From: SYAN01 sp964406345
GTDB lineage: Bacteria > Actinomycetota > Actinomycetes > Nanopelagicales > Nanopelagicaceae
Direction: 5' to 3'
Assembly: GCA_964406345.1 (NCBI GenBank)
Contig: CAYORK010000007.1
Coordinates: 1-53,952, forward strand
Length of the DNA: 53,952 nt
The translations under genes were made by a program, and so were the position numbers. A model generated the notes under the pieces. That model saw only the letters and a list, made by a program, of their open reading frames with translations. It made no database searches and had not been told where the DNA came from. How positions within the stretch are numbered: the stretch's first letter is position 1; each line of letters starts with the position of its first letter. Shown here piece after piece: positions 25,133 to 34,481 of the stretch.

Positions 25133-26587
25133 TCAAGCGAAGAGGCTAAGTAACTTCTCCACATCACCAGGTCCTTGCAAATGGACACTGATCACAGGAT
25201 TACCACTTTCAATGAGTGCCCGCCTATCTCCCTCTGCCTGAGCTCGTATCAACCGAGTGAAGTCGAAATCCTTTCCTGGCACAGGCACTACCTCATCGCT
25301 ATCAATCGTCAGCGAGAGAAAGACTCCACTCTTAGGCCCACCTTTGTGGAACTGACCTGTTGAATGAAGGAAACGTGGCCCCCAACCAAAGGCAACGGGA
25401 ACATGGAAATTCCTTTCGAGGCGGTCACGGAGTAGGGCGACCTTTGCATCTCTGATCGGATCAAGAAATGCGCAGATTGCAAGATACTCGCGCCCTTCCA
25501 AGTGAGCCTGTATGGCCGCGTGTAGATGCTCCAGCGAGGTGGGTGGGTTGTGGGTAACCGCTACTGACTTGCCGCTCAAAACTTCCAGTGTTCGTATCTT
25601 TGTTGCTTGGACATCCGGCTGATCGAAAGGATCAACGCCATATATGTAGCCAAGGAGCGCGGTCACCCACTCCCAGAGGATGAATTGGGCACCAAGCGGG
25701 GCATCGATGATCGTCGAGAGATCAACCTTCTGGATTCTTTCCACGCTGGAAGTGGAATCAAGAGCGATCGGAAGCAGGCCCTTTCCGCTCTTGCCAGTCG
25801 ACTCAGCGATCAATTGTTCGATCCAATCCGCCAGCCCTGGCAGCGAACCATGAGAGTCGATGAAGAAGAGATAGCGCTCTTTTGCGAGATGGGTTGCAAT
25901 CTTCACCGCAGGTTCATGGATCTGGGAGATCATCTCCGCGGCATCGTCGAGGAGAACAGCTGGGTCTACACCAATCAAGGCTGCGGGTAACAAGCCGAAA
26001 GCAGAGAGGGCTGAGAAGCGACCGCCCACATGCGGATTCCCGAGGACGAGGCGCCAACCATTTTCAATTGCTGTAAGGGCTAGGGGCGAGCCGGGATCCG
26101 AAATGACGATGATCTGTTCGCGGTGATCCAACCCTTGGGCATCGAGCAACTCAAGGATGAGGGCAAGATGGGAATTGGTCTCAATCGTACTTCCGGACTT
26201 CGAACTGATGAGAAAGAGCGTCTTCGAGAGATCTCCTCCCAGGCGAGCCCGGACGAAATGAGGTTCGGTCGAATCGAGGACGATCAGCGGTCTGATGCAC
26301 TCTTGTCCGTGAGTCTTAGCGATCACTTCGGGTGCAAGGGAACTTCCTCCCATGCCCGAAAGGACTACCTTCTCGATCTTCCTCTCCCTGGCCGATGCAG
26401 CGATGGAATCCAGTTGTGGCAGAAGTGAGCGCGAGCTCTCAGCGAGGTCGACCCAACCCAGTCGGGTAGGTGCTTCGGATGCTTCGCCCCAGATCGTCGA
26501 ATCCTTCGCAGCGAGTCTGCGCGAGATCCCCAACAACTGGTCTGAGAGGGGAATCGATGAAAGCGCAGGGTCGAGCTGAAAGGTCAT
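25133..26587 (-). CDS. pgi: Glucose-6-phosphate isomerase (short form)
   Basis: This SIS-fold sugar-phosphate isomerase has 484 aa, shorter than the about 550 aa of common actinobacterial Pgi. It has a phosphosugar-binding VVLSGMGGSSLAPEV loop (about 73-87), FLISSKSGSTIET (SIS serine loop), the VGGRFSALSAFG segment, and LIAESTGKSGKGLLPI, which resembles the active-site ESxGK region. This form is most like the isomerase half of bifunctional transaldolase/glucose-6-phosphate isomerase proteins. Its start overlaps the end of tal by four bases, fitting that link. It is the last gene of the - strand carbon block. Confidence 0.88.
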   Translation of the reverse strand: MTFQLDPALSSIPLSDQLLGISRRLAAKDSTIWGEASEAPTRLGWVDLAESSRSLLPQLDSIAASARERKIEKVVLSGMGGSSLAPEVIAKTHGQECIRPLIVLDSTEPHFVRARLGGDLSKTLFLISSKSGSTIETNSHLALILELLDAQGLDHREQIIVISDPGSPLALTAIENGWRLVLGNPHVGGRFSALSAFGLLPAALIGVDPAVLLDDAAEMISQIHEPAVKIATHLAKERYLFFIDSHGSLPGLADWIEQLIAESTGKSGKGLLPIALDSTSSVERIQKVDLSTIIDAPLGAQFILWEWVTALLGYIYGVDPFDQPDVQATKIRTLEVLSGKSVAVTHNPPTSLEHLHAAIQAHLEGREYLAICAFLDPIRDAKVALLRDRLERNFHVPVAFGWGPRFLHSTGQFHKGGPKSGVFLSLTIDSDEVVPVPGKDFDFTRLIRAQAEGDRRALIESGNPVISVHLQGPGDVEKLLSLFA

Positions 26588-27705
26588 GGTGTGATCCGTG
26601 AAGCGACATTCTCATGCAGCGCCCGCCATGGTGTGACGAACTTTTCGACGCCTTCTACCTCAAGTTGTTCACCGATCTCTTCGATTGCTATACCAACCTC
26701 AGCGAGAGATCGAAGATGGCGTTCGGCTTCTTCGAAGCGAGATGAGTTGGTATCGATGATCTCGACTTCGTGCCCCATCGGAAGCGAAGAGACGGCATCC
26801 AAGGTCGCCTCAGGCATCGTGTTTACAGAGTTCTTAGTCACCAGGGACTCGACATAGAGTGTGGGCGCGTAAGCGGGGTCTTTCACACCGGTCGAAGCCC
26901 ACAACGGCCGCTGGAGATTGCCACCGGCGCCCTGAAGGATTCGCCATCGCTCCGACTCGAAGCGAGCGAGGAAGAGGCGATACGCCACCAAGGCGTTTGC
27001 GATTCCTGCTCGACCGCGTAGCAGAGCGAGGAATTCTTCCTCGCCATCACTGGATCTAGATCGCAACCGACTATCAATCTCAGTATCAATACGACTGACG
27101 AAGAAGGAGGCGACCGAGTGGATGTCTTTGATGGAGAGCCCCTCGGCGATTCGTCGTTCTAGACCACGGAAATAGGAATCGATCACTTGGTCATACCGTG
27201 CAGAAGTGAAGATCAGGGTGACATTCACGCTAATCCCTCGATAGGTGAGTTCCTCTATCGCCAACAGACCTTCACGCGTGGCTGGAACCTTGACCAAGAT
27301 GTTGGGTCGGTTCACTTCTTCCCAGAGGGAGAGACCATCTTCGATCGTGGCTGAAGTTTCGCGGGCTAGTTCTGGATCCACCTCGATGGAGACTCGACCA
27401 TCTATCCCGTTGCTTCCTTCAAAGATGGAGGTGAAGAGATCAGAAGCCTTTCTGACGTCACCGATGGTGAGCTCTCTGATGGTTTGCGCGGGCGAGAAAC
27501 CTTTCCGCCCAAGCGATTGGAGATCGCGATCGTAAAGATCCGATCGGGAGATGGCCGCGGAGAAGATCGCAGGATTCGTCGTGACACCAACGACATGCTG
27601 GGTTTCGATCATCTTCTGGAGTGAACCCTCAAACCGCTCTCGAGAGAGATCATCGAGCCAGATAGAGAGCCCCGCTCGTGAGATCCGTGAAAGAGCTTCT
27701 GTCAT
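26584..27705 (-). CDS. tal: Transaldolase
   Basis: Transaldolase moves a dihydroxyacetone unit between sugar phosphates in the non-oxidative pentose phosphate pathway. The 373-aa protein is of the actinobacterial/cyanobacterial length class: SIWLDDLSRERFE and GVTTNPAIFSAAI near the N-terminus, VSIEVDPELA, and the Schiff-base lysine K139 in NRPNILVKVPAT. The SVASFFVSRIDTEID segment is also family-typical. The ATG at 27705 is one base past the tkt stop and the 3' end overlaps pgi. Confidence 0.95.
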   Translation of the reverse strand: MTEALSRISRAGLSIWLDDLSRERFEGSLQKMIETQHVVGVTTNPAIFSAAISRSDLYDRDLQSLGRKGFSPAQTIRELTIGDVRKASDLFTSIFEGSNGIDGRVSIEVDPELARETSATIEDGLSLWEEVNRPNILVKVPATREGLLAIEELTYRGISVNVTLIFTSARYDQVIDSYFRGLERRIAEGLSIKDIHSVASFFVSRIDTEIDSRLRSRSSDGEEEFLALLRGRAGIANALVAYRLFLARFESERWRILQGAGGNLQRPLWASTGVKDPAYAPTLYVESLVTKNSVNTMPEATLDAVSSLPMGHEVEIIDTNSSRFEEAERHLRSLAEVGIAIEEIGEQLEVEGVEKFVTPWRALHENVASRITP

Positions 27706-27706
27706 G

Positions 27707-29782
27707 TCAACCGTTCGCGACCGCGGCCTTCACGGCTTCCTTGACCTTCTCCACTGTGAACCCGAATTCATGGAAGAGGACTTCCGCGCTAGCAGAGGCC
27801 CCGAATTGTTCGATGGAGAGTGCGATACCGGAGTCGCCGATCCAACGATGCCAACCTTGAGAGATCCCTGCTTCGACCGAAACCCTTGCTTTCACCTTCG
27901 AAGGCAGGACGGACTCTTGGTATTCCTTGGATTGGGAAGCAAACCACTCGAGCGATGGTGCGCTGACGACTCGAACGGAGAGACCTTCTTCCCGAAGTTC
28001 CTTAGCGGCATCGATAGCGAGGCTGAGTTCAGAGCCAGTTGCGATGATGATCGCCCTCACTTCATCCGAATCCTTCGTATCGAAAGCGATGTAGGCGCCA
28101 CGCGACACTCCATTGGTCATCACGACGGGATCTACATCAAGGACTGGAAGATTCTGACGCGAAAGCAAGAGCGCGGCAGGTTGAGGTTCGTCGACCAGCC
28201 GTTGCCAGGCGAGGGAGACTTCGTTCGCGTCAGCGGGCCTGATGACGCTCAAGCGAGGGATGGCGCGGAGAGCCGCTGCATGCTCGATGGGCTGATGAGT
28301 GGGACCGTCTTCTCCAAGACCGATCGAGTCGTGGGTGAAGATATAGGTCACAGGCAAGTTCATAAGCGCAGAGAGGCGAATCGATCCGCGCATGTAATCA
28401 CTGAAGACCAAGAAAGTGCCGACATAGATCTTCGAAAGACCGTAGAGCGCGACGCCATTGGCTATCGCTCCCATTGCGTGCTCACGGATGCCAAAGTGGA
28501 TATTGCGACCATAAGGGTTTCCACCCTTCATTGAAGTCGAGAGTGGAAGGAAGGATTCAGCCCCGTGAATCAAAGTGTTGTTGCTCTCAGCAAGATCCGC
28601 GCTTCCGCCCCAGAGTTCTGGCAGTCTTGAAGCGAGCGCTTGGATCACATCACCCGACGCTTTTCGAGTAGCAACCTTCTTACCTACTTCAAATCGAGGG
28701 AGAGATTCCATCCAGTCATTGGGCAATTGATGTGAGAGGAGTCGATCCATCAGAGCTGCGCGCTCTGGCGATGCGGTGCGCCAGTTCTGAAACTCTCGTT
28801 CCCACTCTTCATGCCAACGCTGACCGCGGTCTATGAGCGCCCGAGCATGATTGACGACTTCATCAGGGATCTCGAAACTCTTCTCTGGATCGAGTCCGAG
28901 TTCTCTCTTGGTTGCCGCAACTTCATCTTTTCCAAGTGCTGAGCCATGGGACTTGGCCGTGTTGCGAGCGCTTGGTGCAGGCCAAGCAATGACACTCTTC
29001 ATGCGGATGAGGACCGGCCGATCATGGGTCGCAATCGCTTCATCCAGGGCGATGTTGAGGGCGTGCCGATCGATTTGGCCATCGGATGTAGTTCCGACCT
29101 CGAGGACCTTCCAACCGTAGGAGCGGTAACGAGCCGAGACATCCTCCGTAAAGGCCAAATGAGTATCGCCTTCGATTGAGATTCGGTTGTCATCGTAGAT
29201 CAGCTTCAAGTTTCCGAGAGCCTGCGTTCCTGCGAGTGAGGATGCTTCTGCGCTGACGCCTTCTTGGAGATCGCCATCGGAGGCGATCACCCAAATGTTG
29301 TGGTCGAAGAGCGACGACCCTGGCTTTGATTCAGGATCGAGAAGACCGCGAACGAATCGTTGCGCCATGGCCATTCCAACCGCATTCGCTACGCCTTGCC
29401 CAAGAGGTCCAGTCGTTGTCTCAACACCCGCTGTATGTCCATACTCAGGATGACCAGGTGTGAGTGACTCGAATGTCCTAAACGACTGCAGATCCTTCAA
29501 TTCGAGACCGAAGCCGCCAAGGAAGAGTTGGATGTAGAGCGTGATGGAGGAGTGACCGCAAGAGAGGATGAAGCGATCGCGTGCGATCCATTGGGGATCC
29601 TTGGGGTCATGGCGCATCACCTTTTGAAAAAGGGTGTACGCGACCGGCGCCAAAGCCATGGCCGTACCTGGATGACCATTTCCAACTTTTTCGACGGCAT
29701 CCATTGCGAGAGCGCGACAGTGGATCACTGCACGGTCGTCAACGGGTGACCATTCCTGATCTCGACTCCGAGTAATCGGCAC
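27707..29782 (-). CDS. tkt: Transketolase
   Basis: Transketolase is a thiamine diphosphate enzyme exchanging two-carbon units between sugar phosphates. The 691-aa protein has GNGHPGTAMALAP (H37), the ThDP motif GDGDLQEG (about 168-175) through NLKLIYDDN, the catalytic pyrimidine domain with FGIREHAMGAIANG and THDSIGLGEDGPTHQP, and a C-terminal regulatory domain. The start is GTG at 29782, with Shine-Dalgarno AAGGAG (complement of 29790-29795) seven bases away. It heads tkt-tal-pgi. The zwf-opcA-pgl genes that usually follow tal in actinobacteria are absent here. Confidence 0.97.
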   Translation of the reverse strand: MPITRSRDQEWSPVDDRAVIHCRALAMDAVEKVGNGHPGTAMALAPVAYTLFQKVMRHDPKDPQWIARDRFILSCGHSSITLYIQLFLGGFGLELKDLQSFRTFESLTPGHPEYGHTAGVETTTGPLGQGVANAVGMAMAQRFVRGLLDPESKPGSSLFDHNIWVIASDGDLQEGVSAEASSLAGTQALGNLKLIYDDNRISIEGDTHLAFTEDVSARYRSYGWKVLEVGTTSDGQIDRHALNIALDEAIATHDRPVLIRMKSVIAWPAPSARNTAKSHGSALGKDEVAATKRELGLDPEKSFEIPDEVVNHARALIDRGQRWHEEWEREFQNWRTASPERAALMDRLLSHQLPNDWMESLPRFEVGKKVATRKASGDVIQALASRLPELWGGSADLAESNNTLIHGAESFLPLSTSMKGGNPYGRNIHFGIREHAMGAIANGVALYGLSKIYVGTFLVFSDYMRGSIRLSALMNLPVTYIFTHDSIGLGEDGPTHQPIEHAAALRAIPRLSVIRPADANEVSLAWQRLVDEPQPAALLLSRQNLPVLDVDPVVMTNGVSRGAYIAFDTKDSDEVRAIIIATGSELSLAIDAAKELREEGLSVRVVSAPSLEWFASQSKEYQESVLPSKVKARVSVEAGISQGWHRWIGDSGIALSIEQFGASASAEVLFHEFGFTVEKVKEAVKAAVANG

Positions 29783-29802
29783 GCCGGGACTCCTTTATCT
29801 CG

Positions 29803-30720
29803 TCATTGACTCGAGGTGGGGGAAGTCTTTCGAGAGGTCACGCTACCGGTGATATAGAAGTTCCAAAGGGAGAGCCACACCGAGACCGCCCCGATCAGAT
29901 GGGCGATGACGAGGAGTTCTGGCACCCCAGTGAAGAATTGGATGTAGCCAATACCCCCTTGTGAGAGGGAGATCCCAAGGAGTATGAAGATCTTTCGGAG
30001 CAGGATGGAGCGAGCGGGTTCACGTTCACCGAGGCGGACCGCGATCAAGGTCGCGAAGGTCAATCCCAAGAAGGCGATGACGAGATCGGCATGGAGCCAG
30101 GCGACAGTCCTGATGTCGAAGTCGAATCTGACGCTTGAATCATCTCCAGCGTGAGGTCCGGTTCCTGTGACGATCGTGCCCACGACGATCACAGCGAAAC
30201 CAATGGCTACAAGTGCCTTTGAGATCGATCGAGTGAGAGCCTGCGTCTCAAGAGAATTGGGAATCCGGCCGTAGACGCGCTGCCTCAGAGAGAGCGCACC
30301 CGAGATCAAGATGATCGAGAGGAGAAGATGAGCGGCAACGGTAGTGGGATGTAATCCAGTGAGGACGGTGATACCACCAAGGATCGCTTGCCCGATGATT
30401 CCCAAGACTTGTCCTAACGCAAGGAGGCGGATTCGGAGGTTTGGGATGAATCTCAAAGAATAGAAGAGCGCAGCGAGAGCGGCGATGCCGAGTACGAAGG
30501 TGAGAAGTCGATTGCCGAACTCGATCCAGATGTGGAGCGGATCCTCAAGTTGATCCGGCGACGGCGTAAAGGAGCCAGGTGCGCACTCTGGCCAGGTCGG
30601 GCAGCCCAAACCCGAACCAGTGATGCGAACGATGCCACCAGTGATGACGATGACACACTGGAAGATCAGCAGGGCGGTGAATATCCGGCGCCCGTTGCCA
30701 ACGCGTTCGAGATGATGCAC
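29803..30720 (-). CDS. ctaA: Heme A synthase (COX15/CtaA family)
   Basis: CtaA converts heme O to heme A for aa3-type cytochrome oxidase. The 305-aa membrane protein has about eight helices in two similar halves. The first external loop carries the cysteine pair C40 and C46 (GLGCPTWPEC). Likely catalytic or heme-ligand residues lie in PLHIWIEFGNRLL (H63, E67), LHPTTVAAH, WLHADLV and VIAHLIG. The start is GTG at 30720, without a clear ribosome site. The gene sits just upstream of tkt on the same strand and is divergent from sufR. ctaB, commonly a neighbour, is not in this window. Confidence 0.93.
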   Translation of the reverse strand: MHHLERVGNGRRIFTALLIFQCVIVITGGIVRITGSGLGCPTWPECAPGSFTPSPDQLEDPLHIWIEFGNRLLTFVLGIAALAALFYSLRFIPNLRIRLLALGQVLGIIGQAILGGITVLTGLHPTTVAAHLLLSIILISGALSLRQRVYGRIPNSLETQALTRSISKALVAIGFAVIVVGTIVTGTGPHAGDDSSVRFDFDIRTVAWLHADLVIAFLGLTFATLIAVRLGEREPARSILLRKIFILLGISLSQGGIGYIQFFTGVPELLVIAHLIGAVSVWLSLWNFYITGSVTSRKTSPTSSQ

Positions 30721-30817
30721 GAGACCGCACTTTCCGAAGGGGGCTTTCGATGGAGAAATCTAACCTCCTGTGACCTTCGACGCCTCGTTCTCAGGTGGCA
30801 GGCGAGAGCGATTTAGG

Positions 30818-30823
30818 TAACAT
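30818..30823 (+). promoter_or_regulatory. -10 element for leaderless sufR mRNA
   Basis: TAACAT is followed by seven bases (TATCGTT) and GTG at 30831, so the transcript should start at the initiation codon. A SufR operator would be expected over this promoter, but I cannot assign one with confidence. Confidence 0.55.
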
Positions 30824-30830
30824 TATCGTT

Positions 30831-31583
30831 GTGAAAAACGCCCTGGCGACAGACGAGCTCCGCACCCGTGAGGTCGTTGCCAGAGCCATTCTTGAGGGCG
30901 GACCAGCGACCGCTGCCGATTTGGCACGGCGCTTGAAGATCACAGCCGCTGGGGTCAGAAGGCATCTAGATTCCCTTGTCGAGGAGGGCGTTCTTCAGGC
31001 GCGGGAGCCCCACATTAGAAGCGTTGCCAGTCGTGGTCGTGGCCGACCGGCGAAGGTTTTCGTGATGACCGATGGCGGTCGCGAGCAGTTCGAGCACTCC
31101 TATGACGATCTTGCGGTGATGGCGATTCGATTCATGTCGAGCAGTTACGGTGATGAAGCAGTCGCAGATTTCGCCAGATACCGGGCCGATGACTTGCAGC
31201 GCCGTTCCAACGGGAAGAGTCACAACGGGAAGAGTCAGAAAGACAGCAAAGATAAGAGTAAGAGCGAGAGAATCTCTTCGCTCGCAAAGTTCCTGACCAA
31301 GGATGGATACGCGGCAAGTGTCCACAGACAGAAGCTCGGTCATGAACTCTGTCAGCATCATTGTCCTATCGCCCACGTTGCGGCTGAGTACCCGCAGATT
31401 TGCGACGCCGAGACGGAGGCCTTTGCAAAGGTCTTGGGAACGCATGTCCAGAGATTGGCGACTATCGCCCATGGCGATGGCGTCTGCACCACATTCGTCC
31501 CGGACCTTGACCTTGTCAAGCGTTCGAACGAGAAGAGGGTAGAACCATTGACCGAGAAGACAAAGAAGAAGTCGACTAGGTAA
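30831..31583 (+). CDS. sufR: Fe-S cluster-sensing SUF operon repressor SufR
   Basis: SufR is a winged-helix repressor that holds an Fe-S cluster and controls the suf genes. From GTG 30831 it has 250 aa: helix-turn-helix (about 15-80, AADLARRLKITAAGVRRHLD...GRPAKVFVMT), a central dimer region, and C-terminal cysteines C174, C178, C191 and C219 (CQHHC, ICDAE, GVCTT). This spacing matches the cluster ligands of mycobacterial SufR. A lysine/serine-rich insert (about 126-147) separates the halves and looks disordered. The frame is open 36 bases upstream, but the -10 at 30818-30823 supports the GTG start. It leads the operon. Confidence 0.93.
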   Translation: MKNALATDELRTREVVARAILEGGPATAADLARRLKITAAGVRRHLDSLVEEGVLQAREPHIRSVASRGRGRPAKVFVMTDGGREQFEHSYDDLAVMAIRFMSSSYGDEAVADFARYRADDLQRRSNGKSHNGKSQKDSKDKSKSERISSLAKFLTKDGYAASVHRQKLGHELCQHHCPIAHVAAEYPQICDAETEAFAKVLGTHVQRLATIAHGDGVCTTFVPDLDLVKRSNEKRVEPLTEKTKKKSTR

Positions 31584-31614
31584 AACCGAAGTAGAGCGGA
31601 AAGGGAACCAAGCA

Positions 31615-33027
31615 ATGACTCAGATCGCCCATCCAGAGCTTGAAGGGCTCGGAAACTACGAGTACGGCTGGTCAGACAAGGATGACAAGGGGGCCAACGC
31701 CGAGCGCGGTCTCAATGAGCGCGTCGTGCGCGACATCTCCTCAAAGAAGAATGAGCCGCAGTGGATGCTCGATCTGCGACTCAAGGGTCTCTCGCTCTTC
31801 GATAAGAAGCCGATGCCGGATTGGGGTTCCGACCTCTCTGGAATCGATTTCGACAACATCAAGTACTTCGTCCGCTCCACGGAGAAGCAGGCGCAGTCTT
31901 GGGACGATCTCCCTGATGACATCAAGAACACCTATGACCGACTCGGCATCCCTGAGGCGGAGAAGAATCGCCTCATCGCTGGTGTCGCAGCACAGTACGA
32001 GTCAGAGGTGGTCTACCACTCGATTCGCGAGGATCTCGAGAAGCAGGGTGTCCTCTTCCTTGATACGGACACGGGACTTAGAGAGCATGAAGAGATCTTC
32101 AAGGAGTACTTCGGTTCGGTCATCCCTGTAGGGGACAACAAGTTCGCCGCACTCAACACTTCGGTCTGGTCCGGGGGTTCCTTCGTCTATGTTCCCAAGG
32201 GAGTGCATGTAGATATCCCATTGCAGGCTTACTTCCGTATCAATACAGAGAACATGGGTCAGTTCGAACGTACCTTGATCATCGCCGATGAGGGAAGCTA
32301 TGTTCATTACGTCGAAGGATGCACTGCTCCGGTCTACTCTTCTGACTCGCTTCACTCTGCAGTAGTCGAGATCATCGTGAAGAAGAACGCGCGCGTGCGG
32401 TACACGACGATCCAGAACTGGTCCAACAACGTCTATAACTTGGTCACGAAGCGTGCAGTATGTGCAGAAGGCGCCACCATGGAGTGGATCGATGGCAACA
32501 TCGGCTCCAAGGTCACGATGAAGTACCCAGCAGTCTTCTTGATGGGACCTCACGCTAAAGGCGAGACGCTCTCCGTTGCATTCGCAGGCGAGGGCCAGCA
32601 TCAGGATGCGGGCGCGAAAATGGTCCATGCCGCTCCTTACACATCTTCGAGCATCATCTCCAAGTCAGTCGCTCGTGGTGGGGGAAGGACTTCGTATCGC
32701 GGTCTCCTTCAAGTTCAGGAGGGTGCGCATCACTCCAAGAGCACCGTCAAGTGTGATGCCCTTCTTGTCGACACGATTTCGCGATCTGACACCTATCCAT
32801 ATGTCGATGTCCGTGAAGACGACGTAACCCTGGGCCATGAAGCGACTGTCTCCAAGGTAAGCGATGACCAGCTCTTCTACCTCATGTCTCGTGGCATGGA
32901 GGAGGACGAGGCGATGGCGATGATCGTCCGCGGATTCGTCGAGCCAATCGCTCGAGAGTTGCCGATGGAATATGCCTTGGAACTCAATCGCCTCATTGAA
33001 CTTCAGATGGAAGGTGCTGTCGGCTGA
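31615..33027 (+). CDS. sufB: Fe-S cluster assembly protein SufB
   Basis: SufB is the scaffold subunit of SufBC2D, on which the cluster forms. The 470-aa protein shows SufBD family features: the N-terminal helical region with WMLDLRLKGLSLF, the beta-helix core (SSDSLHSAVVEIIV, TIQNWSNNVYNLVTKRA), a Cys in YVEGCTAP, and the C-terminal EATVSKVSDDQLFYLMSRGMEEDEA. AAGGGA lies upstream of the ATG. It overlaps sufD by one base (TGATG), indicating coupled translation for the stoichiometric complex. Confidence 0.96.
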   Translation: MTQIAHPELEGLGNYEYGWSDKDDKGANAERGLNERVVRDISSKKNEPQWMLDLRLKGLSLFDKKPMPDWGSDLSGIDFDNIKYFVRSTEKQAQSWDDLPDDIKNTYDRLGIPEAEKNRLIAGVAAQYESEVVYHSIREDLEKQGVLFLDTDTGLREHEEIFKEYFGSVIPVGDNKFAALNTSVWSGGSFVYVPKGVHVDIPLQAYFRINTENMGQFERTLIIADEGSYVHYVEGCTAPVYSSDSLHSAVVEIIVKKNARVRYTTIQNWSNNVYNLVTKRAVCAEGATMEWIDGNIGSKVTMKYPAVFLMGPHAKGETLSVAFAGEGQHQDAGAKMVHAAPYTSSSIISKSVARGGGRTSYRGLLQVQEGAHHSKSTVKCDALLVDTISRSDTYPYVDVREDDVTLGHEATVSKVSDDQLFYLMSRGMEEDEAMAMIVRGFVEPIARELPMEYALELNRLIELQMEGAVG

Positions 33028-34112
33028 TGACACTTCTGCAGACCAACTATCTCGAGCCGACAGGTCGCGAAGAGCGCTGGCGCTTCACTCCACTCAAGCG
33101 TCTCGGTGGACTACACCTCAAGGAGACGAAGGTGACTTCGAATCCATCTGTCATCTTTCGTGGCTCCAATCAGCCCTCGTTCTCGATCAGCACGGTTCCG
33201 GCAGCGGAACTCCCGCCACAATCAGAATCCGACGATGCGATAGTCGCACGAGTCCGAGAGAACGTCACTGAAGTCACTCTTCTAGAGATCGGTAAGGATC
33301 AGGAGGTCGATACCCCAATCCTCCTCGGTCGAAGCAATCTTGGAACAGCAGAGGTCGCTCGAACCGTGATTCGCGCGAAGTCACACTCCAAGGCCGTCGT
33401 GATCTTGGAAAGTACGGGTAGTGCGGTAATTGGTGAAGAGATAGAGATCATCCTGGAGCCGGGTTCGAATCTCACCTTCATCGCACTTCAAGAGTGGTCG
33501 AATGATGCGATCCACTTAGGACGGCATCATGCGATCGTCGGTCGCGACGCTTCGTTCACTTCGATAACCGTTTCAATCGGTGGATCGTTGGTTCGCCTCT
33601 TGCCATCTGTCGCGTACGACGGACCTGGTGGAAGTGCCGAGATGCAAGGCATCTACTTCGCTACGAGTGGCCAACACCTCGAACACCGTGTCTTCGTCGA
33701 TCACAATGTCGAGAATGCCAAGTCGCGTGTCAATTACAAGGGTGCACTGGCAGGTTCAGAAGCGCGAACGGTCTGGTTCGGGGATGTCTACATTCGAAAG
33801 AATGCCGAAGGCACCGATACCTACGAGATGAATCGAAACCTTCTCCTCACTGATGGGGCTCGCGCAGACTCCGTTCCCAATCTCGAGATCGAGACCGGTG
33901 AGATCGTCGGAGCAGGTCATGCTTCGACCACAGGCCGTTTCGATGATGAGCATCTCTTCTACCTGATGTCTCGTGGTATCAACGAGGCAGATGCACGGCG
34001 ACTTGTGATTCGCGGTTTCTTCGCCGAGGTCATTCATCAAATCCCCGTAGACACGATTAGGGAGAGATTGACCGATCGGATCGATGGGGAGTTGGAGAGG
34101 TTGGGCCGATGA
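33027..34112 (+). CDS. sufD: Fe-S cluster assembly protein SufD
   Basis: SufD pairs with SufB and SufC in the scaffold complex and supports iron entry. The 361-aa protein has a less conserved N-terminal half and the SufBD beta-helix domain (about 120-340) ending in the shared HASTTGRFDDEHLFYLMSRG motif, with a His where SufD proteins usually have one. Its ATG shares the A of the sufB stop, and its own end overlaps the Rieske gene by four bases. Confidence 0.95.
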   Translation: MTLLQTNYLEPTGREERWRFTPLKRLGGLHLKETKVTSNPSVIFRGSNQPSFSISTVPAAELPPQSESDDAIVARVRENVTEVTLLEIGKDQEVDTPILLGRSNLGTAEVARTVIRAKSHSKAVVILESTGSAVIGEEIEIILEPGSNLTFIALQEWSNDAIHLGRHHAIVGRDASFTSITVSIGGSLVRLLPSVAYDGPGGSAEMQGIYFATSGQHLEHRVFVDHNVENAKSRVNYKGALAGSEARTVWFGDVYIRKNAEGTDTYEMNRNLLLTDGARADSVPNLEIETGEIVGAGHASTTGRFDDEHLFYLMSRGINEADARRLVIRGFFAEVIHQIPVDTIRERLTDRIDGELERLGR

Positions 34113-34402
34113 TCGAGCTCAAGCTCTCAGAGCTCCAGGAAAACACCCCAGTGAAGGTAGAACTCAATGGCAAGGACCTCTGTGTCGTGAGACAAGGCAG
34201 TGAAGTTTTCGCCATCGACGACATGTGCTCTCATGCGGAAGCCTCTCTTTCTGAGGGTGCTGTCACTCCCGGAAAGATCGAGTGCTGGCTCCATGGGGCG
34301 GAATTCGACCTGCGAAGCGGTGAAGCTCTGACGCCTCCTGCGATAGCTCCGGTGACTACATATTCCGTGGTGATTGCGGGAGAAAGCGTGACCATCTCAT
34401 GA
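34109..34402 (+). CDS. Rieske-type [2Fe-2S] protein in the SUF operon
   Basis: This is a small soluble Rieske ferredoxin of 97 aa, of the NirD/HcaC class. The cluster ligands are clear: C40-S-H42 and C59-x-x-H62 with 16 residues between C-x-H and C-x-x-H, the usual arrangement. No membrane segment is present. It lies between sufD and sufC, overlapping sufD by four bases, as in several other actinobacterial suf operons. It may supply electrons for cluster building or be a client; its function is not settled. Confidence 0.88.
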   Translation: MIELKLSELQENTPVKVELNGKDLCVVRQGSEVFAIDDMCSHAEASLSEGAVTPGKIECWLHGAEFDLRSGEALTPPAIAPVTTYSVVIAGESVTIS

Positions 34403-34481
34403 GCTCCGCTGAAATGACGCGTAGTGATGATTTCAAGAACGATGTGCAAGAGACCAAAGCAATGACGAGGAGAGGGAAACG

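Noticed and set aside
27551..28534. 327-aa open frame on the + strand opposite tal/tkt
   Set aside because: Antisense to two clear genes, with no domain, typical of long shadow frames in this composition.
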